Source: Lepraria neglecta
Taxonomy: Eukaryota > Ascomycota > Lecanoromycetes > Lecanorales > Stereocaulaceae
Direction of reading: 5' to 3'
Assembly: GCA_033220425.1 (NCBI GenBank)
Contig: CM065647.1
Location: 5,456,001 to 5,520,000, forward strand
Length of the DNA stretch: 64,000 nt
Numbering within the stretch: the stretch's first letter is position 1; each line of letters opens with the position of its first letter. Both the position numbers and the translations under genes were made by a program. The notes beneath the pieces were generated by a model, which was not told the DNA's origin, did not search any database, and was given only the letters and a program-made list of their open reading frames with translations. Shown in pieces: positions 22,240-33,640 of the stretch.

Positions 22240-23290
22240 ACAATATGACTTTCCTGATTTATACCTTTTTCATGACATACACGCCTTTTCCTACCGCATC
22301 AAGTAATACCAATCAGAATTCGATGACGGCGATATTCTTCAGCTCCTTCCAAAATGCCTACGCGGCGAAGCCCTTATATGGTTCAAGAACCAATCAGGTC
22401 AATACCATAAGCTTTCGAAATGTATACAAGATCTAGTTACAGCTTTCCCTGTATCAGATACGAAATCGCCTCTACCTAAGCCACCGCAGCAGCTGCAATA
22501 TATTAAGCAGACACCTAAATACCACTATTGCAAGCTCTGCAATACCTCGTTCTCCTTAACCGCGCGCCTCATCCGATATACACAGGAAAATATATACAAT
22601 AAGCCATCTTGTAGGCAATACGAAAAGGTTTTTTCATCAAGAAATCAGCTATATCAACATCTACGCGAGAAATGCCAAGGCCTAATCTATAGGCATACCT
22701 CATCTACTACCTTAGCTAAAGAAGTCACTGATTCCGCCTCACCTCTACCTTAGAAGCAGCCATCTACGCCAGCGACTCCACCGGCTACGCCACCTCCGAG
22801 ATATCGAATGATTTCGCCTCAACCGCCAGCTTACAAAGCTACCAAGGATTACCTTACCGTCAAAGACCTTTATATAAGATATACACCTCTAAACACTACC
22901 AACAAGTATATACCTCCATATCTTAGGATAAGTGATTTATCTCGACTATTCAGACGATATACCACCACCGACAAATCTATGAATTCCGCTACCGCTTCCG
23001 CAGCTTCCACTACCTTAATAAAGATAACTGCCTCCGCTGTATCCGCTATCCAACAAGCCAAAAGAGATAGCTATACATATACAGGATCAGAAAAGATATC
23101 TATATCTAGCAGGTATCGCGGACGCTACCTTGCTAAAAAGGGGGATAGAAGCACCAAAACACCTAAAACACTAAAACCAAAAAATCCATTTTCTTCATTT
23201 CCTGGAACACCTCTCCGCCTGACGCCATACAAATCTATACCGCTATTACAGAGATCTCGTTTGATAAGCTATCCTACGCCAGCACCTAGT
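22240..23290 (+). pseudogene. Gag-like protein with C2H2-type zinc-finger region
   Basis: Fragments in one reading direction resemble the Gag-like proteins common in fungal repeats: HDIHAFSYRIKQYQSEFDDG, then LQLLPKCLRGEALIWFKNQ (22310-22400). Next come two short zinc-finger-like stretches, HYCKLCNTSFSLTARLIRY and SCRQYEKVFSSRNQLYQHLR (22510-22670), then a Pro/Thr/Ser-rich tail containing LTVKDLYIRYTPL; the longest open frame is 22808-23293. Small shifts interrupt the first part, and a TAG lies near 22753. The role would be nucleic-acid packaging. Frames continue weakly to about 23900 without a polymerase domain. Confidence 0.6.
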
Positions 23291-23923
23291 TAACTATTCC
23301 AGGCGAGCTCCACCCAGGTTCTACCATATACAACCGCACCGCCATACATCTGATCCCTGATGCCAACCGTCCCTTATCGCGCCGAAACACCGTTGATAAC
23401 CACCTTATATACGCCTTCCTATATAGTAGCAGATACCAGCTCTATATAGCCCTATATCTGGCATGCCTGCCCCGAAGCAGCTTGCTTATCTATTCGATTC
23501 AACAAGCTAGCCTATTCTAGCTAAAGCACTGGCGCTAAGACGTATAAACGCCACCATTTAATAATTGCTATTACCGATTTTGAATGCTTATGTATTTTCA
23601 TACAATACTATACATCCTTACCTTCTTCTAACCACCGGCCGCTATTCCACCATAATAGTATATATCTTTTAATACCTGAGGCCGCCCTTCAGTCGCTGTA
23701 TACCATAGTTGCCCCTGATGATCAGCTGGCTTGGCATCTGAACGCCACCGTTTTCTACTATCGCAAGTTTAGTATTCGACATGCCCATTTCGCAATTCCT
23801 GGGATCAGCCACCACCTATACACCTAATTGGCTGAAATCTTTCACGAGCCTCCGCTAGCGCCAGGCCTGCGAAATCCTAATTGGCTGCAGGCATCGGGAC
23901 GATGCCTAGTAGAAGGGGGGTAA

Positions 23924-24101
23924 TGTCACGGGCTGGCCATGTATGCGCATACCTCATTAGGCCTAGTTCAGAGGCTTGCCGCCGCATGCCTATATAGATT
24001 CCTCGCGCGCCCATATGGCCTTCTTTCCTTAGCATTAGTATTTTATCCATATCACCTCATTGATAGCCACCGTTCTACCACTACTAGATCAGGCCGTGAC
24101 A
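23924..24101 (+). repeat. right LTR of the Gag-only element
   Basis: 178-bp direct terminal repeat paired with 21002-21179; followed by ATTAT, the same five bases that precede the left LTR. Confidence 0.92.
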
Positions 24102-24301
24102 ATTATAATTATAATTCTCCTTCCTTATAAAGGGTAGCGATCTAGAATAAATATACTAAGGCAAACGCGTATAACTCGCAGCCGGAACGGAGGTAAAACG
24201 TCTGGCACCTTAGAAGGTAGTAGGGATAGATAACATCAATAGGCGGTTGGCGAAGGTAGTAGAAACCCCCCGTAACCGCCTAGGGATAATAGCCATGCCT
24301 C

Positions 24302-25180
24302 GGAAGTAATGGATTTAGTACCTACTCTAGACGAGCGCCTGGCGCAGGCTCGACGCCGCCGAATCGAGCTCGTTAAGTAACACGAATTAGATACTATTCT
24401 AGCCCAAATCGAGACCCTCGAGTGTACCGCTCTAGATCCAGAGGTTACTATACAGGCGAGACGCCGTCTAGAAGAATTATAGAAGTAGTAAGAACTCCAG
24501 GAGACGCTAGCTTAGATCGAGGCCCTGGAAAGGGAAGAAGTCCCCCCCCCCCCGCCAGCTACAGTTCCTACCCTACTATCTAGCTCGGGCTCTATAAGCC
24601 GTACTTGTGGCTTAAAACGTATACGAAGCGTATCCTCCGACGAGGAAGAAGATCAGGCCCTATCTATAAGACCGGCGAAGCTATTCGAATATCAGGGGAA
24701 GACTATCCGGGAATACCGCGATTGGATAGAGGAATATAATACCGTCTTTTAATAGGCTTATCGCTATTTTAAGACGGATAACGATCGTATCCTATACGTA
24801 ATATTAGCGCTACGCGGTAGCCCGTAGTAACTATAGGGAAGCTATAAGAAGGTATATCGGTTAGAGTAAGAAACCCTATAAACCGCTAAATACGGACCTC
24901 TTAGGAGATCTAGGACGCCTATCAGCGGAATAACTAGTCCGCTAGATAGTTCAATTAGTACCGAAAGAACCTTAAAGACCAGTTACCCCCGATAGATGAA
25001 TTCTACTAAGGGAGTATCTTCCTTATAAAGCTTAGACTAAACTACGTAAGGTAGTACTAATAACTATTCCAGTATCGTAAAAGAGGTTAGAATTAGTAGA
25101 TCTAGCCGATAGGTTAGAAGATATAGATATAGATAAGCCGATGCGCCGTTAAGACGCCCTGATTACGCAGGCGCGAATAT
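24302..25180 (+). pseudogene. Ty3 Gag fragment
   Basis: The plus strand reads MDLVPTLDERLAQARRRR (coiled-coil-like start), a Pro run from ten consecutive C at 24542, then GKTIREYRDWIEEYNTVF, RYFKTDNDRILYVILALRG and a GSP..L..SYKKVYRLE stretch. This matches the Gag domain of Tf1/Ty3-type elements. Many TAG and TAA codons stand where Gln or Trp is expected. It belongs to the 20810-30616 element. Confidence 0.72.
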
Positions 25181-25252
25181 ATCTATAAATCTCTTATTGC
25201 TAACCCTGCAGTAGAAGCTAGCCAATATAGCGGGGATTTATACCCCTATATT

Positions 25253-26812
25253 TGTCAAGGGCCGGCCTAGAGTCAAGTCATAGGGGTAGAATAGACGATA
25301 ATATGGAATCTAAGGAAAGAAGGCCATATGGGCGCGACGAGGATCTATGTAGGTGGGCGGCTGCGGCAGCCCCTGAGCTAGGCCCAATAGGGCTAGTAGT
25401 GGAAGACTATGGAAGGTCAGGCCAGGGCCGTAACACTACCCCCCTCTCTATCAAGCATCGTCCGCGATGCTGCAGCTAATCCTCCCTCCAGAGCCCATTC
25501 CATATGTCCCTCGGTGTTGGCGACGTCGGGGGGGTCGATCAGGCTATATAGTAGTGGTAGGTAGTAATTGAAAAGTCGTTGCTGATGAAGCGAAAACATC
25601 AAGCGAAATGCGCATTCGAATTTGATCATTGGGCATCCGAAAACCTTGCCCAAATTTGGTGGCGCTCCTGATACTTGGCGCTCATCACGTGATTCCACCG
25701 CATCCATCCCATACATAGCAGTCCCCCAGCTCCGCTGCCTCTACCCTATATGTAGTCCCACCAAGCTTCCTAGCTCTTACCCCAGCTTGGTATTGCCATC
25801 ACCTTGCCAAGTCATCCTAGTCCAGCGTTGCCATCGCCTTGTAGGGGTCGTGATCTCATAGGTTGAATGGGTAGGTAAAAGGGCCGTCGAGCGGCAGGCG
25901 GAAGAAATGTATTAAGATATGCAGTTGGCTTATAGCGATGTAAGCGCTGCAGGGTCGATAGGGGTGCGATGTGAGCATAGCGTCATCGCATAGTCGATGC
26001 TATTGAAGCAGGCTCACTGTTGCTAGGAATGGGGCGCTTCCCCAGACGAATCGGTGGATGCCATTGGAGCAGGCTCACTGTTGCTAGATATGGGGCGCTT
26101 CCCCAGTCGAATCGAGGTGCCGTTCAAGCAGGCTCACTGTAGGTGCCGTTCAAGCAGGCTCACTGGGGGTGCCGTTCAAGCAGGCTCACTGGGGGTGCCG
26201 TTCAAGCAGGCTCACTGGGGGTGCCGTTCAAGCAGGCTCACTGGTTTCCACGTCGTTTATTTAGACTCGCTGACTGGCTCACGAGCTCCATGTCGTTTGT
26301 TTAGACTCGCTGACTGGCTCACAAGCCCTGCCGTTTGTTTAACCTCGCTGACAAGCGCACGAGGGCGGGGGGTGGGCGGTAGATGAGGTATTTGTCTGTA
26401 GTATCATCGGTATCGAGACCCCTAGGTGTTCGCTCACCAAGAGCATGCTGTAGCAGTTGGATAGACCTATCCTAGACCACCTGGTCCTATATAGCCAGCA
26501 TTATACCACCACTCACCAGGAGATACCAATGCCGACAATACCTCTCACCCGTAGCGGTGTTAGTTTCTACTCGGCCGCCGCGAGTATATAGGCTTTATAT
26601 CGCCAGTCAACGATAGAGATTCCATATACTGTCAAGGGCCGGCCTAGAGTCAAGTCATAGGGGTAGAATAGACGATGATATGGAATCTAAGGAAGGAAGG
26701 CCATATGGGCGCGACGAGGATCTATATAGGTGGGCGGCTGCGGCAGCCCCTGAGCTAGGCCCAATAGGGCTAGTGGTGGAAGACTATGGAAGGTCAGGCC
26801 AGGGCCGTAACA
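25253..26812 (-). mobile_element. short non-autonomous LTR element carrying a minisatellite
   Basis: Two 183-bp LTRs (25253-25435 and 26630-26812) begin TGTCAAGGGCCGGCC and end GGGCCGTAACA and differ at about six positions. ATATT target duplications lie at 25248-25252 and 26813-26817. The purine tract lies next to the left LTR on the minus strand (AGAGGGGGGTAG), so the element is oriented leftwards. The 1.2 kb interior has no Gag or Pol motif; a 99-codon minus frame (25417-25716) is unrecognised. It contains five 26-bp tandem repeats. It interrupts the Ty3 element between gag and pol. Confidence 0.88.
26115..26244. repeat. 26-bp minisatellite, five units
   Basis: Five head-to-tail copies of a 26-bp unit (GGTGCCGTTCAAGCAGGCTC plus ACTGGG) lie inside the short LTR element; a looser copy precedes it near 26060. 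The same unit, inverted and mutated, occurs at 29935-30118. There are no spacers between units, so it is not a CRISPR array. Confidence 0.85.
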
Positions 26813-26817
26813 ATATT

Positions 26818-27490
26818 TAAGGTAATCAGGAAGGTATATAGGCTAGACACTTCTAAAGGAGGTAATACTCTAAAAGTAGGCGTAACGCACGTAGTATATA
26901 GTATATACGTAGTATAGATATAATATCCAGTAGTAGAGGTAAAAGCTAAACTACTAGGATCTATATTTACTATAGTTAATAAGGCTTAGGAAACTTCTAC
27001 CCTAAAGCCGGGGGAGCGCAGACGAGATACCGGCTTAAACTACTTATAACGTAGCTAGTATTTAGCTTAATTCTATTACTAGAACTATTAGTTATAAATA
27101 ACTTGTTCTACGTATAGTTACTAGTATAATAGCGTCTTATAAAACGGTATATACGCCTGAAAGCGATTCTATTATCTAACTTATTAAAGCTTTATAGCTT
27201 AAAGACCCTTAGATCTCTCGCTATAGATAAGGTAAGGAGATAGATAATCGTATAGTAAACGCCGAGTCTTAGATATAGGATAAGTAAGGTCTTCTAAAAT
27301 ATAATAGCGCTATATATATATCTAAAGACGAAGCTATCTGCGATAAGCTATTAAAACGCTATTATAATAACCCTTTAGTAGGATATTTTAGATCTAATAA
27401 GACTATAGAGCTCTTTAGAAGGAAGTTCTTCTAGGGTACTATTAATAAGGATATCAAGGTATATATAGATATATATAATATTTATCTTTC
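26818..27490 (+). pseudogene. Ty3 pol fragment with integrase zinc-binding region
   Basis: From about 27190 the plus strand reads GKEIDNRIVNAES, then GLLKYNSAIYISKDEA, LLKRYYNNPLVGYFRSNKTIE and LFRRKFF, the H2C2-type region that precedes Ty3 integrase (the second family His is Tyr here and the Zn ligands are damaged). Positions 26818-27130 may be the remnant of protease or reverse transcriptase, but no catalytic motif is readable. Repeat A interrupts the gene just after this, near 27500. Confidence 0.72.
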
Positions 27491-27499
27491 TTCTAATAA

Positions 27500-28085
27500 C
27501 AGAATAGGTTTTAATGCCTATTCAGGCAACTGATACCAAATCGGGTAGTCATGGGATGCTTGGCATCAACCATCAAACTGTAGTTGAATCCGCTGCGCAC
27601 TTCTTCGCAGTAATGCCCCGCGCCACATACATCATATGATATCGAGATGATTTCATAAGTTTTGGAGTCAACCATTAGCTTGCTTGCGCATCAAGAATAT
27701 TTAGAATCGGCCCATTTGCGCAATACTTATGAGCAAAAGATGCGTTTTCGCCATGTTTTGCAGGCAGCGCGAGCTCGGTGGCAGATGCCAAGCATTGAGC
27801 TTGGCGCCCCCGGACCCTGGAACATCAAAAGTTGAATGCGCACCGCAACTTCTTCGCAGCAATGCCCCGCGCCACATAGATCATATGATATCGAAATAAT
27901 TTCATTAGTTTTGGAACCAAGCATGCGCTTTCCAACCCCGTTCGAATTTTGAAATTTGGTTAGGATTTAGCTAAGGAAAGCTCAAAAACCATGTTTTTAC
28001 CTGCGGAGTTCCCTGAAGCTGCCCCCGCAGTCACCCCCGATGTGCCTCCGGAGCACTCAAATATTTAACCTTTAATAACTTTCGA
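27500..28085. repeat. dispersed repeat 'A', uninterrupted copy
   Basis: Matches 16095-16433 plus 18599-18775. Two internal direct subrepeats (27594-27690 and 27836-27920) share CTTCTTCGCAGYAATGCCCC and CATATGATATCGA. It separates the integrase zinc-binding part from the integrase core. Clear TIRs, LTRs or a target duplication were not established, so its class is unknown. Confidence 0.75.
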
Positions 28086-28309
28086 TATATTAGGGCTAGG
28101 GCTTAGCTTTATATATATTAAATATACTACAAATATAGGGCTTTCTAATACCGCTTAGATTTTCTAAATCGAGTATAAAATAAGCGAGATATAGCCGTCT
28201 TTACGGTAATCTTCTGTGAAGATTACGGGCACTTACTTGTTAGTATATAAAAGTAAGACGGTATTACCTATACGACGAAATATATATATTACTATAGTCG
28301 AAAGGTCTA

Positions 28310-28870
28310 TAGAAAGAAATTACTATAGACTTTATTACTAATCTACTACTAAGCAAGCAAAGAGGATATATTTATAATATAATTCTTATAATAGTCGATT
28401 AGTATATAAAGATAGTTAGATACCTCCTAATCTAAAAGACTATTAATACTATTAATCTAGTAGAGCTCTTCTTGAAAGAAATTATCCTTAGATATAGCTA
28501 TCTAGATAGTATTATCTCGGATAGGGGTAGTATATTTACTAGCGGCTTTTAGGCTAAGATTTACTATTAAACGAAAATAAAGAGAAATCTTAGTACCGTA
28601 TTCTACCTCTAAATTAATAGCTAGATAGAACGCCAAAATCAAATGCTTAAGTATTATCTACGTATCTACTACGATAAATAGTAGGGTAACTAGGCGAGTC
28701 TCCTATCGCTAGCCGAATTCATCTATTACCAAGCTTAATAAGCGAGCTCCGAGAGAAGTCCGTTTTATTTAATATATAGCTATAAGCTAGAGCTCGAAAT
28801 ACGTGCTAAGGATAATACTAGAGAGGAAGAGGTACCTATAGCAAAGGATTATATAAAGTAACTTTATTAG
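28310..28870 (+). pseudogene. Ty3 integrase core
   Basis: Reads LLSKQRGYIYNIILIIVD (first catalytic Asp), LVELFLKEIILRYSYLDSII then SDRGSIFTSGF (second Asp), and INSQIERQNQMLKYYLRIY (Glu of the third position), followed by LLSLAEFIYYQA. This is the DDE core (rve) of Ty3/Gypsy integrase. Numerous TAG/TAA stops stand at expected Gln/Trp codons. No chromodomain was recognised downstream. Confidence 0.8.
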
Positions 28871-29566
28871 ATACGAGATATATTTATAAAATACTAGGTA
28901 ACTATATAGATAGCAAGGTCTTAGTAAGGATGAAATATACAACGCGCAAAGATTACAATGAACGAGTTATTGGGATTGAATGAGTTGTTATTACTTCTAG
29001 CTACTAAGCGGAAGAAATGTATAAGGCAAAGCGCAAGCGCTTACTAACTAATCTAGTAACTATAATATTTGCCCCTGCCGAAAGATGCCGTTCGCCCACG
29101 AGGTATCGAGAAGCTAGAAGAAGCTATATATATCAAGAGGATTGTATAGCTAGTATCGAGATTCTATACGACTGCGATATTTCTATTATAAAGGCTCAGC
29201 TTGACTATATATAGCTATCGTAGAAAGGATACGCTTACAAAACGCTAGACAACCGTATAGGAATCTAACCTTGGTATATACAAGTACTTCTTCCGGGTAT
29301 AGTACTCGTACTTCTTATATATTACCTTCTTCTTGGCGGGACCACGGAAGATAGTACCTTAGTAAACTAGAAGTGTAACGTTAGCTAGAAGCCTACGATA
29401 GTACTACGAGTACTTATAGGTTAACCCCTCCTTTATAAATAGGCGAAGGTAATAAATATAGGAGAAGTTCTATAAATATATTAGCGACGTACCCGAAGCG
29501 TAAATTCTACTACCTATAGTAGGACCTCGGGGAGTAGCTAGGGGTTAGCGTTTTAGAGGTACGTAA
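28871..29566. other. TpA-rich remainder of the Ty3 element
   Basis: No recognised domain. A 65-codon frame at 29017-29214 has no family I can name. Probably the RIP-altered 3' part of the Ty3 element or of another repeat in it. Confidence 0.45.
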
Positions 29567-30150
29567 TATTACGGCTCTGGCCTATATACGGTGACCTTCT
29601 ATTGTCTATTCTACCTCTATTAACTCGCTCTAGGCCGGCCCTTGATAGTATATAGAATCTCTATTATTAACTAGCAATATAAGAGATATTATTAGCGTTA
29701 GGATAGAGGGTACTTTTAGTACCTCTTAGTAAGTAGTAGTAGTATACTGGCTATATAGAATCGGTCGATCTAGGATAAATCTATCTACCTACTATAGTAT
29801 ACTCTTAGTAAGCGAATACCTAGGGGTCCTACTCGATACCGATAGTACTACGGACAAAACCTTATCTACCGGCTTGTAAGCCAGTTAGCGAGTCTAAATA
29901 AACGACGTAGAAACCAGTGAGCCTACTTGAACGGTACCTACAGTAAGCCTACTTAAACGGTATCTATAGTGAGCCTACTTGAACGGTACCTACAGTAAGC
30001 CGCTTGAACGGCACCTACAGTGAGCCTACTTGAACGGTACCTACAGTAAGCCTGCTTGAACGGTACCTATAGTGAGCCTACTTGAACGATATCTAAAGTA
30101 AGCCTACTTGAACGGTACCGCGATTCGATTGGGGAAGCGCATGATATACT
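29567..30150 (+). repeat. inverted, mutated fragment of the short LTR element
   Basis: Reverse complement of about 26095-26812, with many C/T and G/A changes: a shortened LTR (29567-29649, containing TCTAGGCCGGCCCTTGATA), the LTR-proximal interior (TATATAGAATCTCTATTATT), and the minisatellite (29935-30118, GCCTACTTGAACGGTACC units). It ends near CGCGATTCGATTGGGGAAGC. An older relative of 25253-26812 in the opposite orientation. Confidence 0.8.
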
Positions 30151-30421
30151 CAGCTAAATACCTGACTATTGGCATAACTATAGTATATATAGCTATAATT
30201 TACCCCTCTTTAATCATGCGAAATAAGGGTAGTAAGGCTATAAGCCTTATAAATAGTAGAAGACTCTTTTCCTTGTTTCCCTACCGGGGTTTAAAGGTTT
30301 TTATCGAGTCTTCCCGTATAATAAAATTATATATATCGCTCTAGAAACGCCTGCTATTGGTATATATACTATACTTGAGGAAATAGGGCCTGAAGACGAG
30401 CCCTTAGGAGGAGGAGGTAAT

Positions 30422-30616
30422 TATAATAGAAGGCTTGGTAAAGTCTTAGTTAGCTCGCGACTATAGTACGCTTAGCGTGCGTTAGCGCTACGAGTCCTAT
30501 ACGTCTATTGTTTAATAGGGGGTTTTCGTCCCCCCTCTTATAGACTCCTAGAGAATTAGTCTTGGTATAAACCTACTACTATACTTGATTTCATATTGCT
30601 ATAGATTCCTATTATA
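30422..30616 (+). repeat. right LTR of the Ty3 element
   Basis: 195-bp repeat paired with 20810-21001; preceded by a polypurine tract and followed by the TATAT duplication. The ends read TA...TA where TG...CA is expected, consistent with RIP. Confidence 0.85.
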
Positions 30617-31590
30617 TATATAGTATAGAGCTATCCCCGCCTTCTTACTAAAGTAATAGAGAAAGCTCTAACTAATTGGCTAGATAAGAAGCTACTATCT
30701 TATCTCTTTGAAATAGTATATTTTCTATACAATATATATAGTCTAACGCTCGGCGAGTCTATCGTTTATAATACCCTGCGGCGATATAACTAGTTATATA
30801 AAAAAGTAAGCCTCGCCTTCTATTTATATAAGATATAGCCTAACTTACTTATTAACGTCTAGATAGGCTTTCTATCGAGCTTCTTAGCGAGACTAGCGCG
30901 AGCGTAATAAGTAGAAAGTAAAGCTATATAGCTAGACCGTATTTTAGCTGGTATTTCTAGATAAGACCGCGTCCTATAAGCGTATCGCTGATAGGAAAGT
31001 TTGGCTAGTCTCGTCTTGGTATAGAGGTAGGGGTAAATACGCTATTCAAAAGATCAAAGAGGTAGTTAGTTCTTCTTGTATATACAGTAGATAGATATAT
31101 TATCTAGACGACTATCTATAGTTCTCTTACCGAGACTTTATTTAATAACTTTATACGCGATAAAGTTCTCCTATAGTATACCTCTATAGTACTAGAAGGG
31201 CCTTATTCAATACTTATCCTTAATAATATATCTATCTACTACTCGTAAGAATTAGTAGATATATACGAGGCTATAGACGTTATATTAGCTTATCTTCTAC
31301 CGTACTTACTATACTATAACCCTATTAAGACCTTATTTACTATCCTTAAAGGGTAGCTTAAAAGGAATAGTTATCTTATTAATATATATAGTCCTAAGCC
31401 GGTAGACTTTAAGAGATTTTTAAATAATACGATAAGGGTATAGGGCGACCTTACTAACTATAGAGTACTATTTCGAGTAGCGGGTATATATTATAAAGGG
31501 CGGTAAATAATAGCTAAATATTAGAGAGATCTATATATAGACGGAGGTCTTAATAGAGTTATAATTAGAAAAGTACTTTTAATTAGTAAT
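30617..31590 (+). pseudogene. DDE_3 transposase, distal part
   Basis: Continues the frame broken at 20809: after PYIV come SYPRLLTKVIEKALTNWLD, IVYFLYNIYSLTLGESIVYN (second HTH), then KVWLVSSWYR (about 31010), FNNFIRDKVLLYTSIVLEG, LILNNISIYYSEELVDIYEA and LPYLLYYNPIKTLFTILKG (up to about 31360), then LKRNSYLI. These are the family landmarks around the second and third catalytic residues. The Asp of the usual MDNASIH motif is Asn and many TAG/TAA stops are present, both C/T-G/A changes. Inactive. Confidence 0.83.
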
Positions 31591-31599
31591 TAGTAAATA

Positions 31600-33640
31600 A
31601 GAGATATATATATATAATTATCTTATTAACGTTAATATAACTCGTAGCCTACTTTTTCTCGCTCCTACTACTAGGTCTTAATACTCTATACTATTATATC
31701 CTCGCTAAGGGGCTACTAAGTCTCTAGTATATCGTTGTTATCGCTGCTATCTAATCTATAATTATTATCTACTCTATAGTTCTTTCGCGTATAGTACTAC
31801 CCTATCTTATCCTAAGTTATTACTTAAGATATAGGTATCTAGACCTAAGTAGATAGCGATAGTAAGGATATTATATTAAACGGTAAAGCTTATATAGTAT
31901 TTACTAAAATAAAGATATTAGTAAAATCAATTGATTATGCTCTATATAGCCTTCTCCGACTACTAAGCCAAAAAAACACGAATTCTAGTATATTATTTTA
32001 TCTAGTTATAGATTACCCGTATATTTAATAACTAAGTATAGCTAACTCTTATATAATAAAACGATAGTGTAGAAGCTAATATCTATAATATTTAGTGGCG
32101 GAGAAAGTCGTATAGCCAAAAGATTACTCTAATACTATATATTTAACCGCTAAAATACTACTTATAAATAGAAATTAATGGTAGAATAAAAGTAGAATGA
32201 CTGATATTAATAACTAGCAGATTTCTACTTCTTATAAGCCTAATATTTACTATTAAATCGAGCGAGATAATACCTAACTCTAGGTTTAATATCTATAGAA
32301 TCCTAGTAAGCCTTATACCCTAAGCCCTTTATTTCCTATTGAATAGACTAAATCGATATATAAGCTTCTTCTAGAACATGTCTAGCGTGCTTAAAAGCTT
32401 CTTTTTTTGCCTCTATCCAGGTATTTTCTATATTGTAAAGCTATAAGATATATCCAGCCTAATCTTTAGTAGTTATAGAGCTACTAGGCCTTAATACGTC
32501 AGCGTTAGGAAGATATAATAAAGCGCGTGACCTAGAAGAAGACGCCGTATAGCGAGGACGCGGTAATAGTAGAGGAGATAGTATATAAGCAGGCGTAGAC
32601 GCTAGTACTAGTACTAGCGTTAGCGTTAGATAAGAAGTCGGTGAAGCTAGGATATCGTCGCTAATAAGCTTTCCTATAAGCTTCAGCGTTACTAGCTTAA
32701 AAGCTCTATCTATATATTTCTCATCTATAATATCTATAGCTACTAGGGTAGGTATTATTAGCGATAGGACCTCCTCTTACTTCTTACGATCCTTAGTCCC
32801 GTAGGGAATCTAATATCTTAGCCTTGCGTTAATATAGAAATTAGAAGGGAGGGTACTTGGTATAGCAGTATTAGTATTAATATATTAAATCTAGATACGA
32901 ATATAAGGTCTATCGAGAGTATAATACTTACTATCCTGTAGTAGATACTATCTACCGGCGCTATTTGGATAACTAGGCGAAGTATATTTATAGGCTGCTA
33001 TTAATATAAGCTTATACTGATCTACCAAAGCTTATTATTAAGTCTTAAGTAGATCTACCCGTAGTATTTTAGCCTAGGACTACTATACCTTTATTTGCGA
33101 CTATATTAGAGGTATAGATAGTAGTATAGATACTAGAATAATACCGTTATAAGTACGAGTAAAGAAGAATTCAATACCGACTTTAAAAGTTAGTATTATA
33201 TTCTTTTTAGGACGAATTTCGTGTCTAAGTTATATTAGACTTAGGACCTTCTTCTATTAAATAGAGTCTAGCTCGCTATCTTTTATATTTATAGTACTAG
33301 TAAGCTTCTTCCTACGTAGCAGCTATAGCGTCTTCTTTATCATCCTACTTAATCTAAGTATCCTAGTATCTCTATTCAGCGGCGGCGATAGCGGTAGCGG
33401 ATTTGGATAAGGACGCCTTTTGTAATTTGGCTAGTAGGAGCTTCTTTAGTTTGGGCGCTTTGCTTGGACGCCTAGAGGCAGGCTTTTTGCGGGCTGTAGG
33501 GGGCTTCGGAGTCGCAGAGGGTAGTACTATAGACGGCAGTATAGGGAGACCACGGCGACGAGTCGTTATAGAGGGGGAGGATAGTTTCTAGAGGCATAGT
33601 AGAGGTCGACAGCGAGGTTGGACGTCGGCGGGGTGGCAAA
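31600..33640 (-). pseudogene. ORF B of the DDE_3 element, RIP-degraded
   Basis: The minus strand from about 33640 reads a basic Pro/Ser-rich start: TRRRGLPILPSIVLPSATPK, then KKPASRRPSKAPKLKKLLLA, KLQKASLSKSATAIAAAE and DDKEDAIAAT. The same order is found at 35756-36100 in the second copy, so it is a conserved second gene of this transposon, convergent with the transposase. Beyond about 33250 the frame is destroyed by stops and its end is unclear. I do not recognise a domain. Confidence 0.55.

Larger units (their letters stand above)
21002..24101 (+). mobile_element. small LTR retrotransposon with Gag-like gene only
   Basis: A complete 3.1 kb LTR element. Two 178-bp LTRs (21002-21179 and 23924-24101) begin TGTCACGGGCTGGCCATG and end GGCCGTGACA, and differ at about five positions. 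Perfect ATTAT target duplications lie at 20997-21001 and 24102-24106. A polypurine tract (AGAAGGGGGG) precedes the right LTR. The interior is C-rich at first (repeated CTCCGCCCTC-type sequence, 21540-21780), then holds a Gag/zinc-finger reading frame. No protease, reverse transcriptase or integrase motif was seen, so it must be mobilised in trans. The near-identical LTRs make it one of the youngest insertions here. Confidence 0.9.
20810..30616 (+). mobile_element. Ty3/Gypsy LTR retrotransposon, nested and broken
   Basis: Direct LTRs of about 195 bp lie at 20810-21001 (its last base displaced to 24107) and 30422-30616. They start TGTAATGGAAGGC (left) or TATAATAGAAGG (right, RIP form) and share CTTGGYAAAGTCYTAGTTRG. 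TATAT target duplications lie at 20805-20809 and 30617-30621. A polypurine tract (GGAGGAGGAGG) precedes the right LTR. Gag (24.3-25.2 kb), integrase zinc-binding (27.2-27.5 kb) and integrase core (28.3-28.9 kb) read rightwards, the Ty3 order. A reverse transcriptase with a YxDD motif was not found. Four other repeats sit inside it. Confidence 0.87.

Noticed and set aside
26115-26244. CRISPR-like regular array
   Set aside because: Units abut without spacers, and the setting is a fungal LTR element; it is a minisatellite.
26818-27130. Reverse transcriptase of the Ty3 element
   Set aside because: No YxDD or other RT motif is readable even allowing for RIP-type changes; it may be deleted.
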